Shown here one piece after another: positions 11,881 through 21,437 of a DNA stretch of 64,000 bases. Positions within the stretch are counted from its first letter, which is position 1. Every line of letters starts with the position of its first letter. A program made the position numbers and the translations under genes. This stretch comes from Schistocerca nitens. Its lineage: Eukaryota > Arthropoda > Insecta > Orthoptera > Acrididae. Location: NCBI RefSeq assembly GCF_023898315.1, contig NC_064621.1, forward strand, positions 126,974,521 through 127,038,520, written 5' to 3'. The notes below the pieces were generated by a model. The model saw only the letters and a list, made by a program, of their open reading frames with translations. It was not told the origin of the DNA and did no database searches.

Positions 11881-13177
11881 GTGAACTGTACGTATTTCTT
11901 GGCGTAGAACCAGAATATGCTACCAAATTTTGGAACACGTATTATGTTCGAATGTAATGACTTTTCTGGAGACTAGAAACCTACTGTGTAGGAATCAGCA
12001 TGGGTTTCGAAAAGGTCGATCGTGTGGAACCCAGTTCGCGTTATTCGTCCACGAGACTCAGGGGGCCACAGACACGGGTTCCCAAATAGATGCCGTGTTT
12101 CTTGATTTCCGCAAGGCGTTTGATACAGTTCCCCACAGTCGCTTAATGAATAAAGTAAGAGCATATGGACTATCAGACCAATGGTGTGATTGGATTGAAG
12201 AGTTCCTAGATAACAGAACGCAACATGTCATTCTCAATGGAGAGAAGTCTTCCAAAGTAAGAGTAATTTCAAGTGTGCCGCAGGGGAGTGTCGTAGGACC
12301 GTTGCTATTCACAATATATATATAAATGACCTTGTGGATAACATCGGAAGTTCAAAGAGGTTTTTTGCGGATGACACTGTAGTATATCGAGAGATTGTAA
12401 CAATGGAAAATTGTACTGAAATGCAGGAGGATCTGCAACGAATTGACGCATGGTGCAGGGAATGGCAATTGAATCTCAATGTAGACAAGTGTAATGTGCT
12501 GCGAATAGAAAGAAAGATCCTGTATCATTTAGCTACAATATAGCAGGTCAGCAAGTGGAAGCAGTTAATTCCATAAATTATCTGGGAGTAGGCATTAGGA
12601 GTGATTTAAAATGGAATGATCATATAAAATTAATCGTCGGTAAAGCAGATGCCAGACTGAGATTCATTGGAAGAATCCTAAGGAAACGCAGTCCAAAAAC
12701 AAAGGAAGTAGGTTACAGTACACTTGCGCGCCCACAGCTTGAATACTGCTCACCGGTGTGGGATCCGTACCAGATAGGGTTGATGGAAGAGATAGAGAAG
12801 ATCCAACGGAGAGCAGCGCGCTTCGTTACAGGATCATTTAGTAATCGCGAATGCGTTACGGAGATGATAGATAAACTGCAGTGGAAGACTCTGCAAGAGA
12901 GACGCTCAGTAGGTCGGTACGGGCTTTTGTTGAAGTTTCGAGAACATACCTTCACCGAGGAGTCAAGCAGTATATTGCTCCCTCCTACGTATATCTCGCG
13001 AAGAGACAATGAGGATAAAATCAGAGAGATTAGAGCCCACACAGACGCATACCGTCAATCTTTCTTTCCACGAACAATAGGAGACTGGAGTAGATGGGAG
13101 AACCGATAGAGGTATCCTCTTCCGCAAATCATCAGGTGGTTTGGGAGTATGGATGTAGATGTAGATGTAGGTGTAGA
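11881..13177 (+). mobile_element. 5'-truncated CR1/Jockey-like LINE, copy 1
   Basis: This non-LTR retrotransposon copy starts inside the reverse transcriptase and ends in a short (gatgta)n-type tail at about 13150-13177. Copies of the same family occur at 21718-22263 (minus), 36152-37133 (minus) and 37979-38333 (plus). The 5' truncation is the usual product of incomplete target-primed reverse transcription. The exact 5' boundary is uncertain because coding similarity seems to begin near 11905. Confidence 0.85.
11906..13109 (+). pseudogene. LINE reverse transcriptase, C-terminal two-thirds
   Basis: Copies RNA into DNA at a nicked target site (family knowledge). Visible in order: 'ILEHVLCSNVM', 'QHGFRKGRSC', 'DAVFLDFRKAFDTVPH' (palm Asp region), 'VPQGSVVGPLLFTIYI', then after a frame shift 'FFADDTVVY' (active-site DD). 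Next come 'WQLNLNVDKCNVLRI', 'INYLGVGI', and the C-terminal 'LEYCSPVWDPYQ', 'IQRRAARFVTG' and 'DWSRWENR'. The coding frame shifts near 12325 and again near 12540, so it is inactive. The order and the C-terminal 'YCSPVWDP...RRAARFV' block are typical of CR1/Jockey-group LINEs. The N-terminal endonuclease is missing. Confidence 0.8.
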
Positions 13178-13796
13178 AAATAGTGGGTCCTCCTCTGAAA
13201 ATACGCCACCAGCGCAGGAGGGGTGGTTAGGAAGTGGACAGTTGTAGAACAGACAGACATCCCCTTTACTAATTTTAAGTTTCCGAGATATTTCGCTGTC
13301 TCAAGTTACAAAAATACCCTGTACTTTACGTGTATTCTAATTCCGAGCAATCTTTGGCTTCATATCTGAGCCGCTGGCCGGTTTTCCACATACTGCCTCG
13401 TCTGCTTTCCTGGGCTATCTGGCCTAAACTCTCTAAGGCGAGAGCGGCTTCGTCCCTTGAGAATTGAGGACGCTGTAAAGATAGTTTTCCAGGAGGACAA
13501 AATGTTCTTTTTCATGTCCATTGGCTGCTCTGAACTGACGTGCTTATTTGTGATATGGTGTGCTTCTGAGTGATGCTGTATTGGACAATACCGAGAATAA
13601 TGGGAAGTGAACCTTAAAGCAGTTTATGGTTTGTATTCATTAACTGGTACTGAGAATGGTACATAATATCTTTTATCGTCGACTCCTAAATACAAAGTAT
13701 TGTACTGATTGACTGTTCCGTTGGTTCTTGGTAGAAGTTTTTGAATCTTAAGAATGAAACATACAAAACATTGGTGTAATATTATACAGTATAACA
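13178..13796. other. Unassigned
   Basis: No coding or repeat signal recognised between the LINE tail and the Penelope-like element. Confidence 0.5.
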
Positions 13797-14640
13797 ATAT
13801 TTATTTTTTGCTATACGAACCGGTTTTCGTCTGTTACGCTATCATCAGGTACAAAGATAAGTATGTGGTGCTGTGAAAAATTGTTGGATCAAAGATTTTA
13901 AACATTTCAAGAGATGAAAATGTTAATATTAGATTAGGTGACACATTAACTAACAAACTATAAAAATTTACAACAGTTGTACATAGAACAATAATTGAAC
14001 TATAAATTTTAGTGACATATTCCAAAGATGTGGCTGAAGAAAATAATCTTGTCATTAATACATAATAAATTACAAACGTATGAGATATAATGGTGATATT
14101 AAGCAGGTGAGTGACACAGCTGTGATTATAAAAAATAAATTTTTTTAACAGAACAAGAGAAATTACAGTAACTGAAATAAAAGAAACGGAGCATGCGAGT
14201 AAGAACGACAATCTACGACATGGCACGGATGGGATTATGTGTAGTAGTTGCAGTTAAAAGCGGTAAGTAACCGAACTGTATCTGGTCATTGAGTACCAGG
14301 CTTGGCTTGATGGACATATGTTTATTAATTTCCATAATTTCAAGACGGTTCATCTTACTTTCTTTGTGGATGTGATGTAATACTTCATATTTCACGATAC
14401 AAGTATGGCCTTCTTTAAGCAGGCGGTATGGAAAAGTAGAGTGTCCTTTTCTAAGTTTCCAACATTTGTGGTGTTTCTTCAAGTGGTTATATATTGCCCT
14501 GCCAGACTGACCTATACAGAAATAGCCACAATTCCAAGTAATTTTATATATTCCACTCTTTTCCAAATCTGGAGTACTGTCTTTACCAATGGGCAAAATG
14601 TGTTCAACAGCGTTGTGCACATAAAATTATGTTTTTACAT
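13797..14640 (-). mobile_element. Penelope-like element 3' end, copy A
   Basis: Minus-oriented fragment ending at about 13797 with 'gaaaaccggttcg'-type sequence, preceded by a conserved block ('cagcaccacatacttatctt' on the minus strand). Copy B at 14690-15575 has the same blocks in plus orientation. Penelope-like elements encode a reverse transcriptase plus a GIY-YIG endonuclease; only the endonuclease end remains here. Confidence 0.7.
14213..14620 (-). pseudogene. GIY-YIG endonuclease domain of a Penelope-like element
   Basis: The 135-codon frame has 'KSGIYKITWNCGYFCIGQSGR', which is the GIY...YIG signature with YIG changed to CIG, followed by the Arg. It continues through 'LKKHHKCWKLRKGHSTF', 'LLKEGHTCIVKYEVLHHIHK' and 'RLEIMEINKHM', with Glu at the usual metal-binding position. 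This domain nicks the target for insertion. The upstream reverse transcriptase is absent, so this is a 5'-truncated remnant. Confidence 0.7.
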
Positions 14641-14689
14641 TCCTCTATTTAAACTTTCTGGCTACATCCAGTGAGACCTTTCCAAAGTA

Positions 14690-15575
14690 TGGAACTGAAA
14701 ACAATGTATTGTATTCTGGAGGTTGTGGGTTAAGGGCAGGGTAACTGTGGCAAATTTTATGCTGGTCAGTCTGGCAGTGCAATATATAACCGCCTGAAGG
14801 AATACCACATTTGTAGGAAACTTAGAAAAGGAGACTCTATTTTTACAGACCACTTGCTTAAAGAACGACATAATTACAAACTGAAACATGAAGTATTACA
14901 TAACATCCACAAAGGAAGGAAGATGATCAGCCTTGAAATTGTGAAATTTAATAAACTCATCTCCATCAATACAGGCCTAGTACTGAATGACCAGACACCG
15001 TTCCCTTACTCACCACTTCTAACCGCAAATACTACTCACAATCCCATCCAGGCCATGTTGTAAATTATCCCTCTTACTCACATGCCCCAGTTCCTTTATT
15101 TCAGTTACTATGACTTCTCTCATGTGAAAGATTTTACTTTGTGTAATGACCTGCTTAATTTCACTATTATAGCTCATGTGTTTGTAATTTTTGATCTATT
15201 GAAGACAAAATTATTTTGTTCAGCCATATCTTTGGAATGTATCACAAAAACGAATTGTTCAGTTATGTTTTTCTATGTACAACTGTTGTAATTTATCTAT
15301 AGTTCAGTAGTTAATGTGTCACATATTCTACCTTAGTTAAATAATCTTATTCGCATTTACACTGAAATAACCTCGCTTGTTTCATTCCTATTCTAATATT
15401 ATCTAATACATATATAATTAATATTATATATAATATATATACTATTATATATATAATTAATATTATGTAATATCTAATATTGATCCAACAAAATTTAACA
15501 GCACCACATACTTATCTTTGTACCTAATGATGGCGTAACAGCTGAAAACCGGTCTGTCTAACAAATAATAAATAT
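14690..15575 (+). mobile_element. Penelope-like element 3' end, copy B (inverted relative to A)
   Basis: Plus-oriented relative of copy A, arranged head to head with a spacer of about 50 bases. It ends at about 15575 with 'gctgaaaaccggtctg' and the same 'cagcaccacatactt' block. An AT-only stretch (15405-15480) expands its 3' untranslated part. Confidence 0.7.
14725..15063 (+). pseudogene. GIY-YIG endonuclease remnant, Penelope-like copy B
   Basis: The frame reads 'NCGKFYAGQSGSAIYNRLKEY', where the second signature motif is YAG instead of YIG, then 'LRKGDSIFTDHLLKERHNY', 'LKHEVLHNIHKGRKM', 'LVLNDQTPFPYSPLLTANTT' and a stop at 15063. The same order is seen in copy A. The GIY half and the reverse transcriptase are missing. 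Non-functional remnant. Confidence 0.65.
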
Positions 15576-16280
15576 ACATTAGTGTTGTGTGCTTCATTCA
15601 TAATGTACAAAGTATGCTGTTTCTTCGTTTTGAGATTTGGCAAGCCACATTGGAAAACCAATATCACATAGTTTCTAAAGCAGGATGAGTAGCAAACTTG
15701 TATTCTGATTACGATCAAAGTGGGGCAGCTTACACTCTGTTTACACGCTGTATTGATTCTAATCGAGCTTAGTAAGCCAGCATTTCATTCACCATAAAGG
15801 TTTTTACACGTGTTTAATTCAAGCCTACCGAGAACAACAGATCTGTGACTGATACCGAAGTGTGTAACACTTTGTTGATGTAATATTAATCTTATGGTGC
15901 TGTGTGAAAAACATTTGTATTCGCTGGGAACGGATAATCACAAATTACAGATATCTCATATCCTTATTTCTGTTTTGTTCCTTTCATCAGGCACAGTTTT
16001 GAACATTGTAAATTTGAGTAACCATGAGGCCCTGTACTAATGCTTTGCAAATGAATCGTAAGAGTAATGATGTTACGTCTTTGGCTCAGTTATTAGTGCC
16101 ACGATATTTTTCGTGTCGTATGAATTGTACAGCGCAACAAGGCTTTCTACACTTCAACAATTTGCGTTCAGATTCCAGAAAGTAAGACTGCCTCGAGAAA
16201 GAAAGACCAGCAGCTGTTCGCCATATTGATCTGTTACAAGTTAGAAACAGTTAAGTGTTACACAAGACAACTGAAACTAG
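15576..16280. other. Unassigned DNA left of the Gypsy element
   Basis: No recognisable gene or repeat. It borders the left LTR start at 16281. Confidence 0.5.
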
Positions 16281-16727
16281 TGTACCATGACCTCCTACGA
16301 TGCTCTCGCTTTCGCGGAGTTTCTTCTGTCTGAACGATGTGCTTTGTGGTGCGTTGGTTGATGAGCGCCCACTTGATATGCGGGGTCGGCGCTCTGCAGG
16401 GGAAAGGAGTACGGACTGAGTCTACACAGGGCATCGCATGTGATCAGTTGGCGCGCGGTGTGCTGCTGCGCCGCACTAGTGTTGTCATAGCGGCACCTGG
16501 GGCTGTTGGCGAGCGGAACTGGAGCTTGGCCGCAGCGGCCCGTAAACAAAGGCTCTGTTCAACAGTGGTTCCACATTGGCACTGTGACGACACTCCCGAA
16601 GTTCGACCTGGCTTGTACATCTGTAGCTGCTCCCTGGAGTAATTTTCAAATGATGAGCAATTTACCTGGTGGACCGTTTTCAATCCGTGATCACTCAGGG
16701 CGGCCACTCTGTTCCAGGGGTGTTATA

Positions 16728-18023
16728 CGAGGTGCATTCAAGTTCTAAGGCCTCCGATTTTTTTTTCTAATTAACTACTCACCCGAAATCGATGAAACTG
16801 CCGTTACTTCTCGACGTATTCGCCCTGCAGACGTACACATTTTTCACAGCGCTGACGCCATCATTCCATGGCAGCGGCGAAGGCTTCTTTAGGAGTCTGT
16901 TTAAACCACTGGAAAATCGCTGAGGCAATAGCAGCACGGCTGGTGAATGTGCGGCCACGGAGAGTCTCTTTCATTGTTGGAAAAAGCTAAAACTCACTAG
17001 GAGCCAGGTCAGGTGAGTAGGGAGCATGAGGAATCACTTCAAAGTTGTTATCACGAAGAAACTGTTGCGTAACGTTAGCTCGATGTGCGGGTGCGTTGGC
17101 CCTTCCCGGACGTTTTTGTTGCAGTGCAGGAGGGAATTTGTTCTTCAAAACATTTTCATTGGAGGCACCTGTTACCGTAGTGCCCTTTGGAACGCAATGG
17201 GTAAGGATTACACCCTCGCTGTCCCAGAACATGGACACCATAATTTTTTCAGCACTGGCGGTTACCCGAAATTTTTTTGGTGGCAGTGAATTTGTGTGCT
17301 TCCATTGAGCTGACTGGCGCTTTGTTTCTGGATTGAAAAATGGCATCCACATCTCATTCATTGTCACAACCGACGAAAAGAAAGTCCCATTCGTGCTGTC
17401 GTTGCGCGTCAACATTGCTTGGCAACAGGCCACACGGGCAGCCGTGTGGTCGTCCGTCAGCATTCGTGGCACCCACCTGGATGACACTTTTCGCATTTTC
17501 AGGTCGTCATGCAGGATTGTGTGCACAGAACCCACAGAAATGCCAACTCTGGAGGCGATCTGTTCAACAATCATCCGGCGATCCCCCAAAACAATTCTCT
17601 CCACTTTCTCGATCATGTCGTCAGACCGGCTTGTGCGAGCCCGAGGTTGTTTCGGTTTGTTGTCACACGATGTTCTGCCTTCATTAAACTGTCGCACCCA
17701 CGAACGCACTTTCGACACATCCATAGCTCCATCACCACATGTCTCCTTCAACTGTCGATGAATTTCAGTTGGTTTCACACCACGCAAATTCAGAAAACGA
17801 ATGATTGCACGCTGTTCAAGTAAGGAAAACGTCGCCATTTTAAGTATTTAAAACAGTTCTCTTTCTCGCCGCTGGCGGTAAAATTCCATCCGCCGTACGG
17901 TGCTGCCATCTCTGGGACGTATTGACAATGAAGTCGGCCTCATTTTAAAACAATGCGCAAGTTTCTATCTCTTTCCAGTCCGGAGAAAAAAAATCGGAGG
18001 CCTCAGAACTTGAATGCACCACG
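16728..18023 (-). mobile_element. mariner DNA transposon A (1296 bp)
   Basis: Ends are inverted repeats of about 35 bp starting cgaggtgcattcaagttct on the left and cgtggtgcattcaagttct on the right, flanked by TA at 16726-16727 and 18024-18025. The transposase runs on the minus strand. The insertion lies inside the left LTR. Confidence 0.93.
16800..17838 (-). pseudogene. mariner transposase A, catalytic residues lost
   Basis: Minus-strand frame from ATG at 17838: 'MATFSLLEQRAIIRFLNLRG' opens the first helix-turn-helix (about residues 1-60). A second DNA-binding helix region follows ('RVGISVGSVHTILHDDLKMR'), then the linker 'WVPRMLTDDH'. The catalytic core has all three acidic positions altered: 'VTMNEMW' (Asp to Asn), 'ANAPAH' (the Asp of DNAPAH is Ala, next to an apparent small in-frame deletion) and 'SPDLAPSEF' (Asp to Glu, 34 residues on). 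Two in-frame stops, after 'SEF' and after 'AAAME', precede the conserved end 'LQGEYVEK'. No frameshift is needed. It is inactive as an enzyme; mariner normally uses D, D34D chemistry at TA. Confidence 0.88.
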
Positions 18024-18135
18024 TAAATCACTAGAGTGCTGGAGTTCGCATCACTGTTAATCGCGAGTGGAATTAAGTGACTTGTGCCCTTGTTAATTTT
18101 GCTATCGGTTCTTGATTACTGTCAGCTACGTCTGA

Positions 18136-18360
18136 TTACTTTCTTAACTTCTTTGTTGGCGCTACCGCTCGTGTAGGGCCTGGCCTCCTAGGCAATCTCC
18201 GCCCACCCTTCTCTGCTGGCTGCCTGGGCTCTCCATCTTCTCCCATTCTTCTCAAGTCCTCCTCCACTTTGTCTAACCATCTGATCCTTGGCCTGCCTCT
18301 TATATGGCGTCTATCTGATTTCCTTTTGAAAACTTTCTTGACTGTGCTGCTCGCCACCAT
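18136..18360 (-). pseudogene. LINE endonuclease-reverse transcriptase C-terminus
   Basis: A 74-codon frame with 'GRPRIRWLDKVEEDLRRMG', the typical C-terminal block of endonuclease-reverse transcriptase LINEs, which is usually followed by a Trp-Arg-x-x-A block and the stop. It sits about 2 kb from the palm region on the same strand, with mariner B and decayed DNA between them. Non-functional. Confidence 0.6.
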
Positions 18361-18450
18361 TCTTTCTATATATCACACCCAACGTAGTCTATTACAATTT
18401 AAGTCACGGTACTTGGTTTGTTACACTGCTCTCTGATTTCATTATTTCTA

Positions 18451-19476
18451 TCATTCACTGGTCCGAATACGAGGGTTGTTTTTTAAGTAAGGGCCGTTTT
18501 TATTTTTTAAAAAAGATACAAATATTTTTTCTACATAGTTGCCTTGTTTATTTAAGCACTTGTCATACCGTACAACTAAGTTTTCAATTCCCTCTTCAAG
18601 GAATTCGGCCGCCTGCTCCAACAGCCAAGAGTTCACGGCCGCTTTCACTTCATCGTCGTCATTGAAGCGCTGCCCGACAAGATGGTGTTTCAGGTACCGG
18701 AAAAGATGAAAATCGCTAGGAGCAAGGTCGGGGCTGTATGGTGCATGGTCCAAAACTTCCCAGCCAAAAGAATCAATCAAATCCCGATTCTTTTGAGAGG
18801 TGTGAGGCCTAGCGTTATCGTGCAGGAGCAAAACTTCTTTTGTCAGCATGCCGCGCCTTTTGTTTTGAATTGCTCTGCGGAGCTTCTTTAGAGTTGCACA
18901 GTAGGCATCTGAGTTGATTATCGTTCCTCGTGGCATAAAGTCCACTAGCAAAACACCGCGCCGGTCCCAGAACACAGTTGCCATAATCTTGCGCTTTGAC
19001 AGCGTCTGTTTGGCTTTGACCTTGACGGGTGAGGTTGTGTGTCGCCATTCCATCGATTGTCGCTTGCTTTCGGGAGTGATATGGGATACCCATGTTTCAT
19101 CTCCAGTGACAATTTGACTCAACATGTCATCCCCTTCTTCCTCGTAACGAATCAAAAAGTCCAATGAAGTGGCAAATCTCTTCCCTTTGTGGTCCTCTGT
19201 GAGGAGTCTGGGTACCCACCGAGAACACAGTTTCTTAAAGTTTAGCTTTTCAGACACAATTTTGTACAAAACCGATCTATAAACGTGTGGAAATTCCAAA
19301 GAAAGAGTGGAAATTGTGAATCTTCTGTCCTCACGAATCTTTGTTTCGACTGCAGCCACCAAATCATCAGTGATCACAGAGGGCCGGCCTGAGCGTTCTT
19401 CGTCATGGACATTTTGACGGCCATTTTTAAACTCTCTAACCCATTGACGCACTTTACCTTCACTCATTGTATTCAA
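18451..19476 (-). CDS. mariner transposase B, almost complete
   Basis: A 341-codon minus-strand frame with the whole catalytic core of a mariner transposase. It shows 'VRQWVREFKNGRQNVHDEER' (end of first DNA-binding domain), 'SRWVPRLLTEDH', 'VTGDETWV' (Asp 1), 'LLLHDNARPHT' (Asp 2) and 'YSPDLAPSDFHLF' (Asp 3, 34 residues on), then 'RYDKCLNKQGNYVEK'. The first ~35 residues are in another frame upstream (about 19477-19560, 'SLSAAEIHRQLIEVF'), so a frameshift precedes this start. The usual stop after YVEK is absent, and the frame reads through the left terminal repeat (NGPYLKNNPR) into flanking DNA. Cut-and-paste at TA is family knowledge. The core looks intact; the protein as encoded lacks its N-terminal helix-turn-helix. 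Confidence 0.85.
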   Translation of the reverse strand: MNTMSEGKVRQWVREFKNGRQNVHDEERSGRPSVITDDLVAAVETKIREDRRFTISTLSLEFPHVYRSVLYKIVSEKLNFKKLCSRWVPRLLTEDHKGKRFATSLDFLIRYEEEGDDMLSQIVTGDETWVSHITPESKRQSMEWRHTTSPVKVKAKQTLSKRKIMATVFWDRRGVLLVDFMPRGTIINSDAYCATLKKLRRAIQNKRRGMLTKEVLLLHDNARPHTSQKNRDLIDSFGWEVLDHAPYSPDLAPSDFHLFRYLKHHLVGQRFNDDDEVKAAVNSWLLEQAAEFLEEGIENLVVRYDKCLNKQGNYVEKIFVSFLKNKNGPYLKNNPRIRTSE

Positions 19477-19753
19477 GAAAAACTTCTATTAACTGACGAT
19501 GAATTTCTGCAGCTGATAGGCTTCTCGCGGTCGAAAAACGTATCACTGACCGTATCTCACACGCGGCGGGCGATTCAATAATCGTAAACATTATAAAGTA
19601 GGACAGCGATGCGTACACGTCAGCTACACAGCTGCAACTTGCATCAGTGTGAACGGGAAGGATGCCGGCAAGACTCGCGGTGGCTTGTTGCGGCGTCCTC
19701 GCGAACTACGGGACTATAAGCGCGAACGGCCCTTACTTAGAAAACAACCCTCG
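18470..19753 (-). mobile_element. mariner DNA transposon B (1284 bp)
   Basis: Inverted terminal repeats of about 30 bp begin cgagggttgttttttaagta at the left and cgagggttgttttctaagta at the right, with TA at 18468-18469 and 19754-19755. The two ends differ at few positions, so the insertion is probably one of the younger ones here. It is a different family from mariner A. Confidence 0.93.
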
Positions 19754-20179
19754 TAGTTTCTTAAGTATCTTCCTTTCCCATCTCTGCAAGAACTACTCAT
19801 CATCTTGGATCATAGTTCAAGTGTTTAAACCATACATCACCACAGATCTCACTACTGTACGATACAAAGTCAACTTCAGATTCCTACTACTAGCTTTAAA
19901 TACTTTAATTAGTGGAAAGTAACTCATGTTACCAGCTGTAATCATTGCATGTATTTCTCCTCTCAAGTCAGTGATCGAAGATATTTAAAGCTCTGACAGC
20001 GTTCATATTTTTTCCCATTCAGTCATGCTTCTTTCTCCTTCACTATATCTTTTCGTAGATGTTAACATACACTTGATCTTTGACTGATTAATTGTCAGCC
20101 CTATCTCCACTCTGCTCTTTCTAATTTTTCAACCTTTTCTTCCACGTCTTGTTTCCTCCTGGATAACAAATCGATATCA

Positions 20180-20620
20180 TCTGCACATGCAATGTTAAAC
20201 GGTGTTCCCCAGGATTGCTGCTTTGTGTCTTTCGCATTACCCTCTCCAAGGCTACATTAAATAGAATAGTGCAGAGACCATCATCCAGTCACAAGCCTTG
20301 GTTAACTTCAAATGCCTTTAATAAAGCGACCTCAAACTTTGCTTTGTATACTGTTCTTCTCAAAGACATTTGAACCAGTCTTATCAGTTTTTTGGGTACT
20401 CCAGCCTCTTGCTTTACCTTTTTTGGGTACTCCAGCCTCTTGCATTGCCGTCCAGAGTTGATCCCTTTTGAGACTATCATAAGCTTGTTTGAAATTAATG
20501 AACAGCTGATGGACATCGATGTTACACTCATAACGTTTTTCAAGGACCTGCCTGATGCTAAAAACCTGATCTGTAGTGGAAGATACTCTTCAAATACATC
20601 CTGAGTCGCTCAACCACGAT
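20180..20620 (-). pseudogene. LINE reverse transcriptase palm fragment
   Basis: On the minus strand 'FEVNQGL' and 'LCTILFNVALERVMRKT' match the block that normally reads GLRQGD-x-LSPxLFN in LINE reverse transcriptases. Further on, a damaged 'YADDIDLL'-type block ('QMISICYPG') is followed by 'NQSIKDQVYV'. Stops and frame changes are present. It is the upstream part of the same decayed LINE as 18136-18360. Confidence 0.55.
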
Positions 20621-21065
20621 ACTTTATATACTATACAGAGCAGTGCAATTCCTCTGCAGTGACAACCATACTTCTACGGATCTCGCTCCGTCTGCCGCCA
20701 CCAGTAGCCATAATGACGGTGTAAGATCGAAGATGGTCCGAGGAAACGGCCGTAACTAGTTGCCACCAAATAAAAAAACTGGAAATGCGATCGAAACTGT
20801 GCTCCCGTCAAGAATGCTATCTAAAATTTTACCTTCAAGAACTGTTTGCTTAAGTGGGTGGTAATTTTTTTAGGTTTTTTTTTAATCAATTCAGTAACCA
20901 TGAGTATGCCACCGGTCGCATATGACATTATTATTCTGTAACTGTGTTGTTACCAGTGTTTGCACCTTGGTTTTGTGAAATAAATTTCCTTTCTTTACTG
21001 TATCCTAAAATTGTGGCTCAGCATTCCACTCCAGCAGCCTTGGACCCTGCTTGCTACCTTGTCAA

Positions 21066-21082
21066 TGGTAGCAGAGCGTTGT
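21066..21082 (+). other. Primer-binding site of the Gypsy element
   Basis: Starts one base after the LTR end (cttgtca) and reads tggtagcagagcgttg. It begins with TGG, as expected for pairing to a tRNA 3' CCA end. The matching tRNA is not determined. Confidence 0.6.
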
Positions 21083-21151
21083 TGTCATTTAGGACACTAA
21101 TAGAAAATAATTGAAATCACGGGCAGCAACATAGTGACTAGTGTAAAACTT

Positions 21152-21355
21152 TTTAAGCCGGCCGGTGTGGCCGAGCGGTTCTAGGCGCTTCAGTCTGGAA
21201 CAGCGCGAAGGCTACGGTCGCAGGTTCAATCCTGCCTAAGGCATGGGTGTGTGTGATGTCCTTAGGTTTGTTAGGTTTAAGTAGTTCTAAGTTCCAGGGG
21301 ACTGATGACCTACGATGTTAAGTCCCATAGTGCTCAGAGCCATTTGAATCATTTT
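21152..21355 (+). mobile_element. tRNA-derived SINE (main family) in the Gypsy leader
   Basis: Forward SINE: head gccggccggtgtggccgagc, B box ggttcaatcc, the body shared with the other copies and tail catttgaatcattttt. A probable 8-bp duplication taaaactt is at 21144-21151 and 21356-21363. It lies between the primer-binding site and the gag start. Confidence 0.85.
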
Positions 21356-21437
21356 TAAAACTTCATATTTATTTTTATTGAGCCTGTTATTGCCTGTTGT
21401 TTGGGTCTTGTTGAGCTATTGTTTGTTTTGTTGCATT

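Larger units (their letters stand above)
18125..20640 (-). mobile_element. RTE-like LINE fragment, decayed, carrying mariner B
   Basis: Minus-oriented LINE remnant inserted in the left LTR. Its C-terminal coding end is at the left (18136-18360) and reverse-transcriptase palm sequence at the right (about 20180-20620). A 31-bp tandem duplication lies at 20388-20449. Boundaries are approximate because the left LTR sequence resumes only near 20860. Confidence 0.6.
16281..21064 (+). repeat. Left (5') LTR of the Gypsy element, interrupted
   Basis: Begins tgtaccatgacctcctacg and ends cttgtca at 21064. Aligned blocks with the right LTR are 16281-16727, 18026-about 18110 and about 20860-21064. The middle of the LTR (about 0.85 kb, matching roughly 27430-28300) is not visible here. 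It was lost or replaced around the RTE-like LINE insertion. About 20640-20860 does not match the right LTR. Confidence 0.75.

Noticed and set aside
17333..17761. 142-codon plus-strand frame opposite mariner A
   Set aside because: Antisense shadow of the mariner transposase, with no motif of its own.
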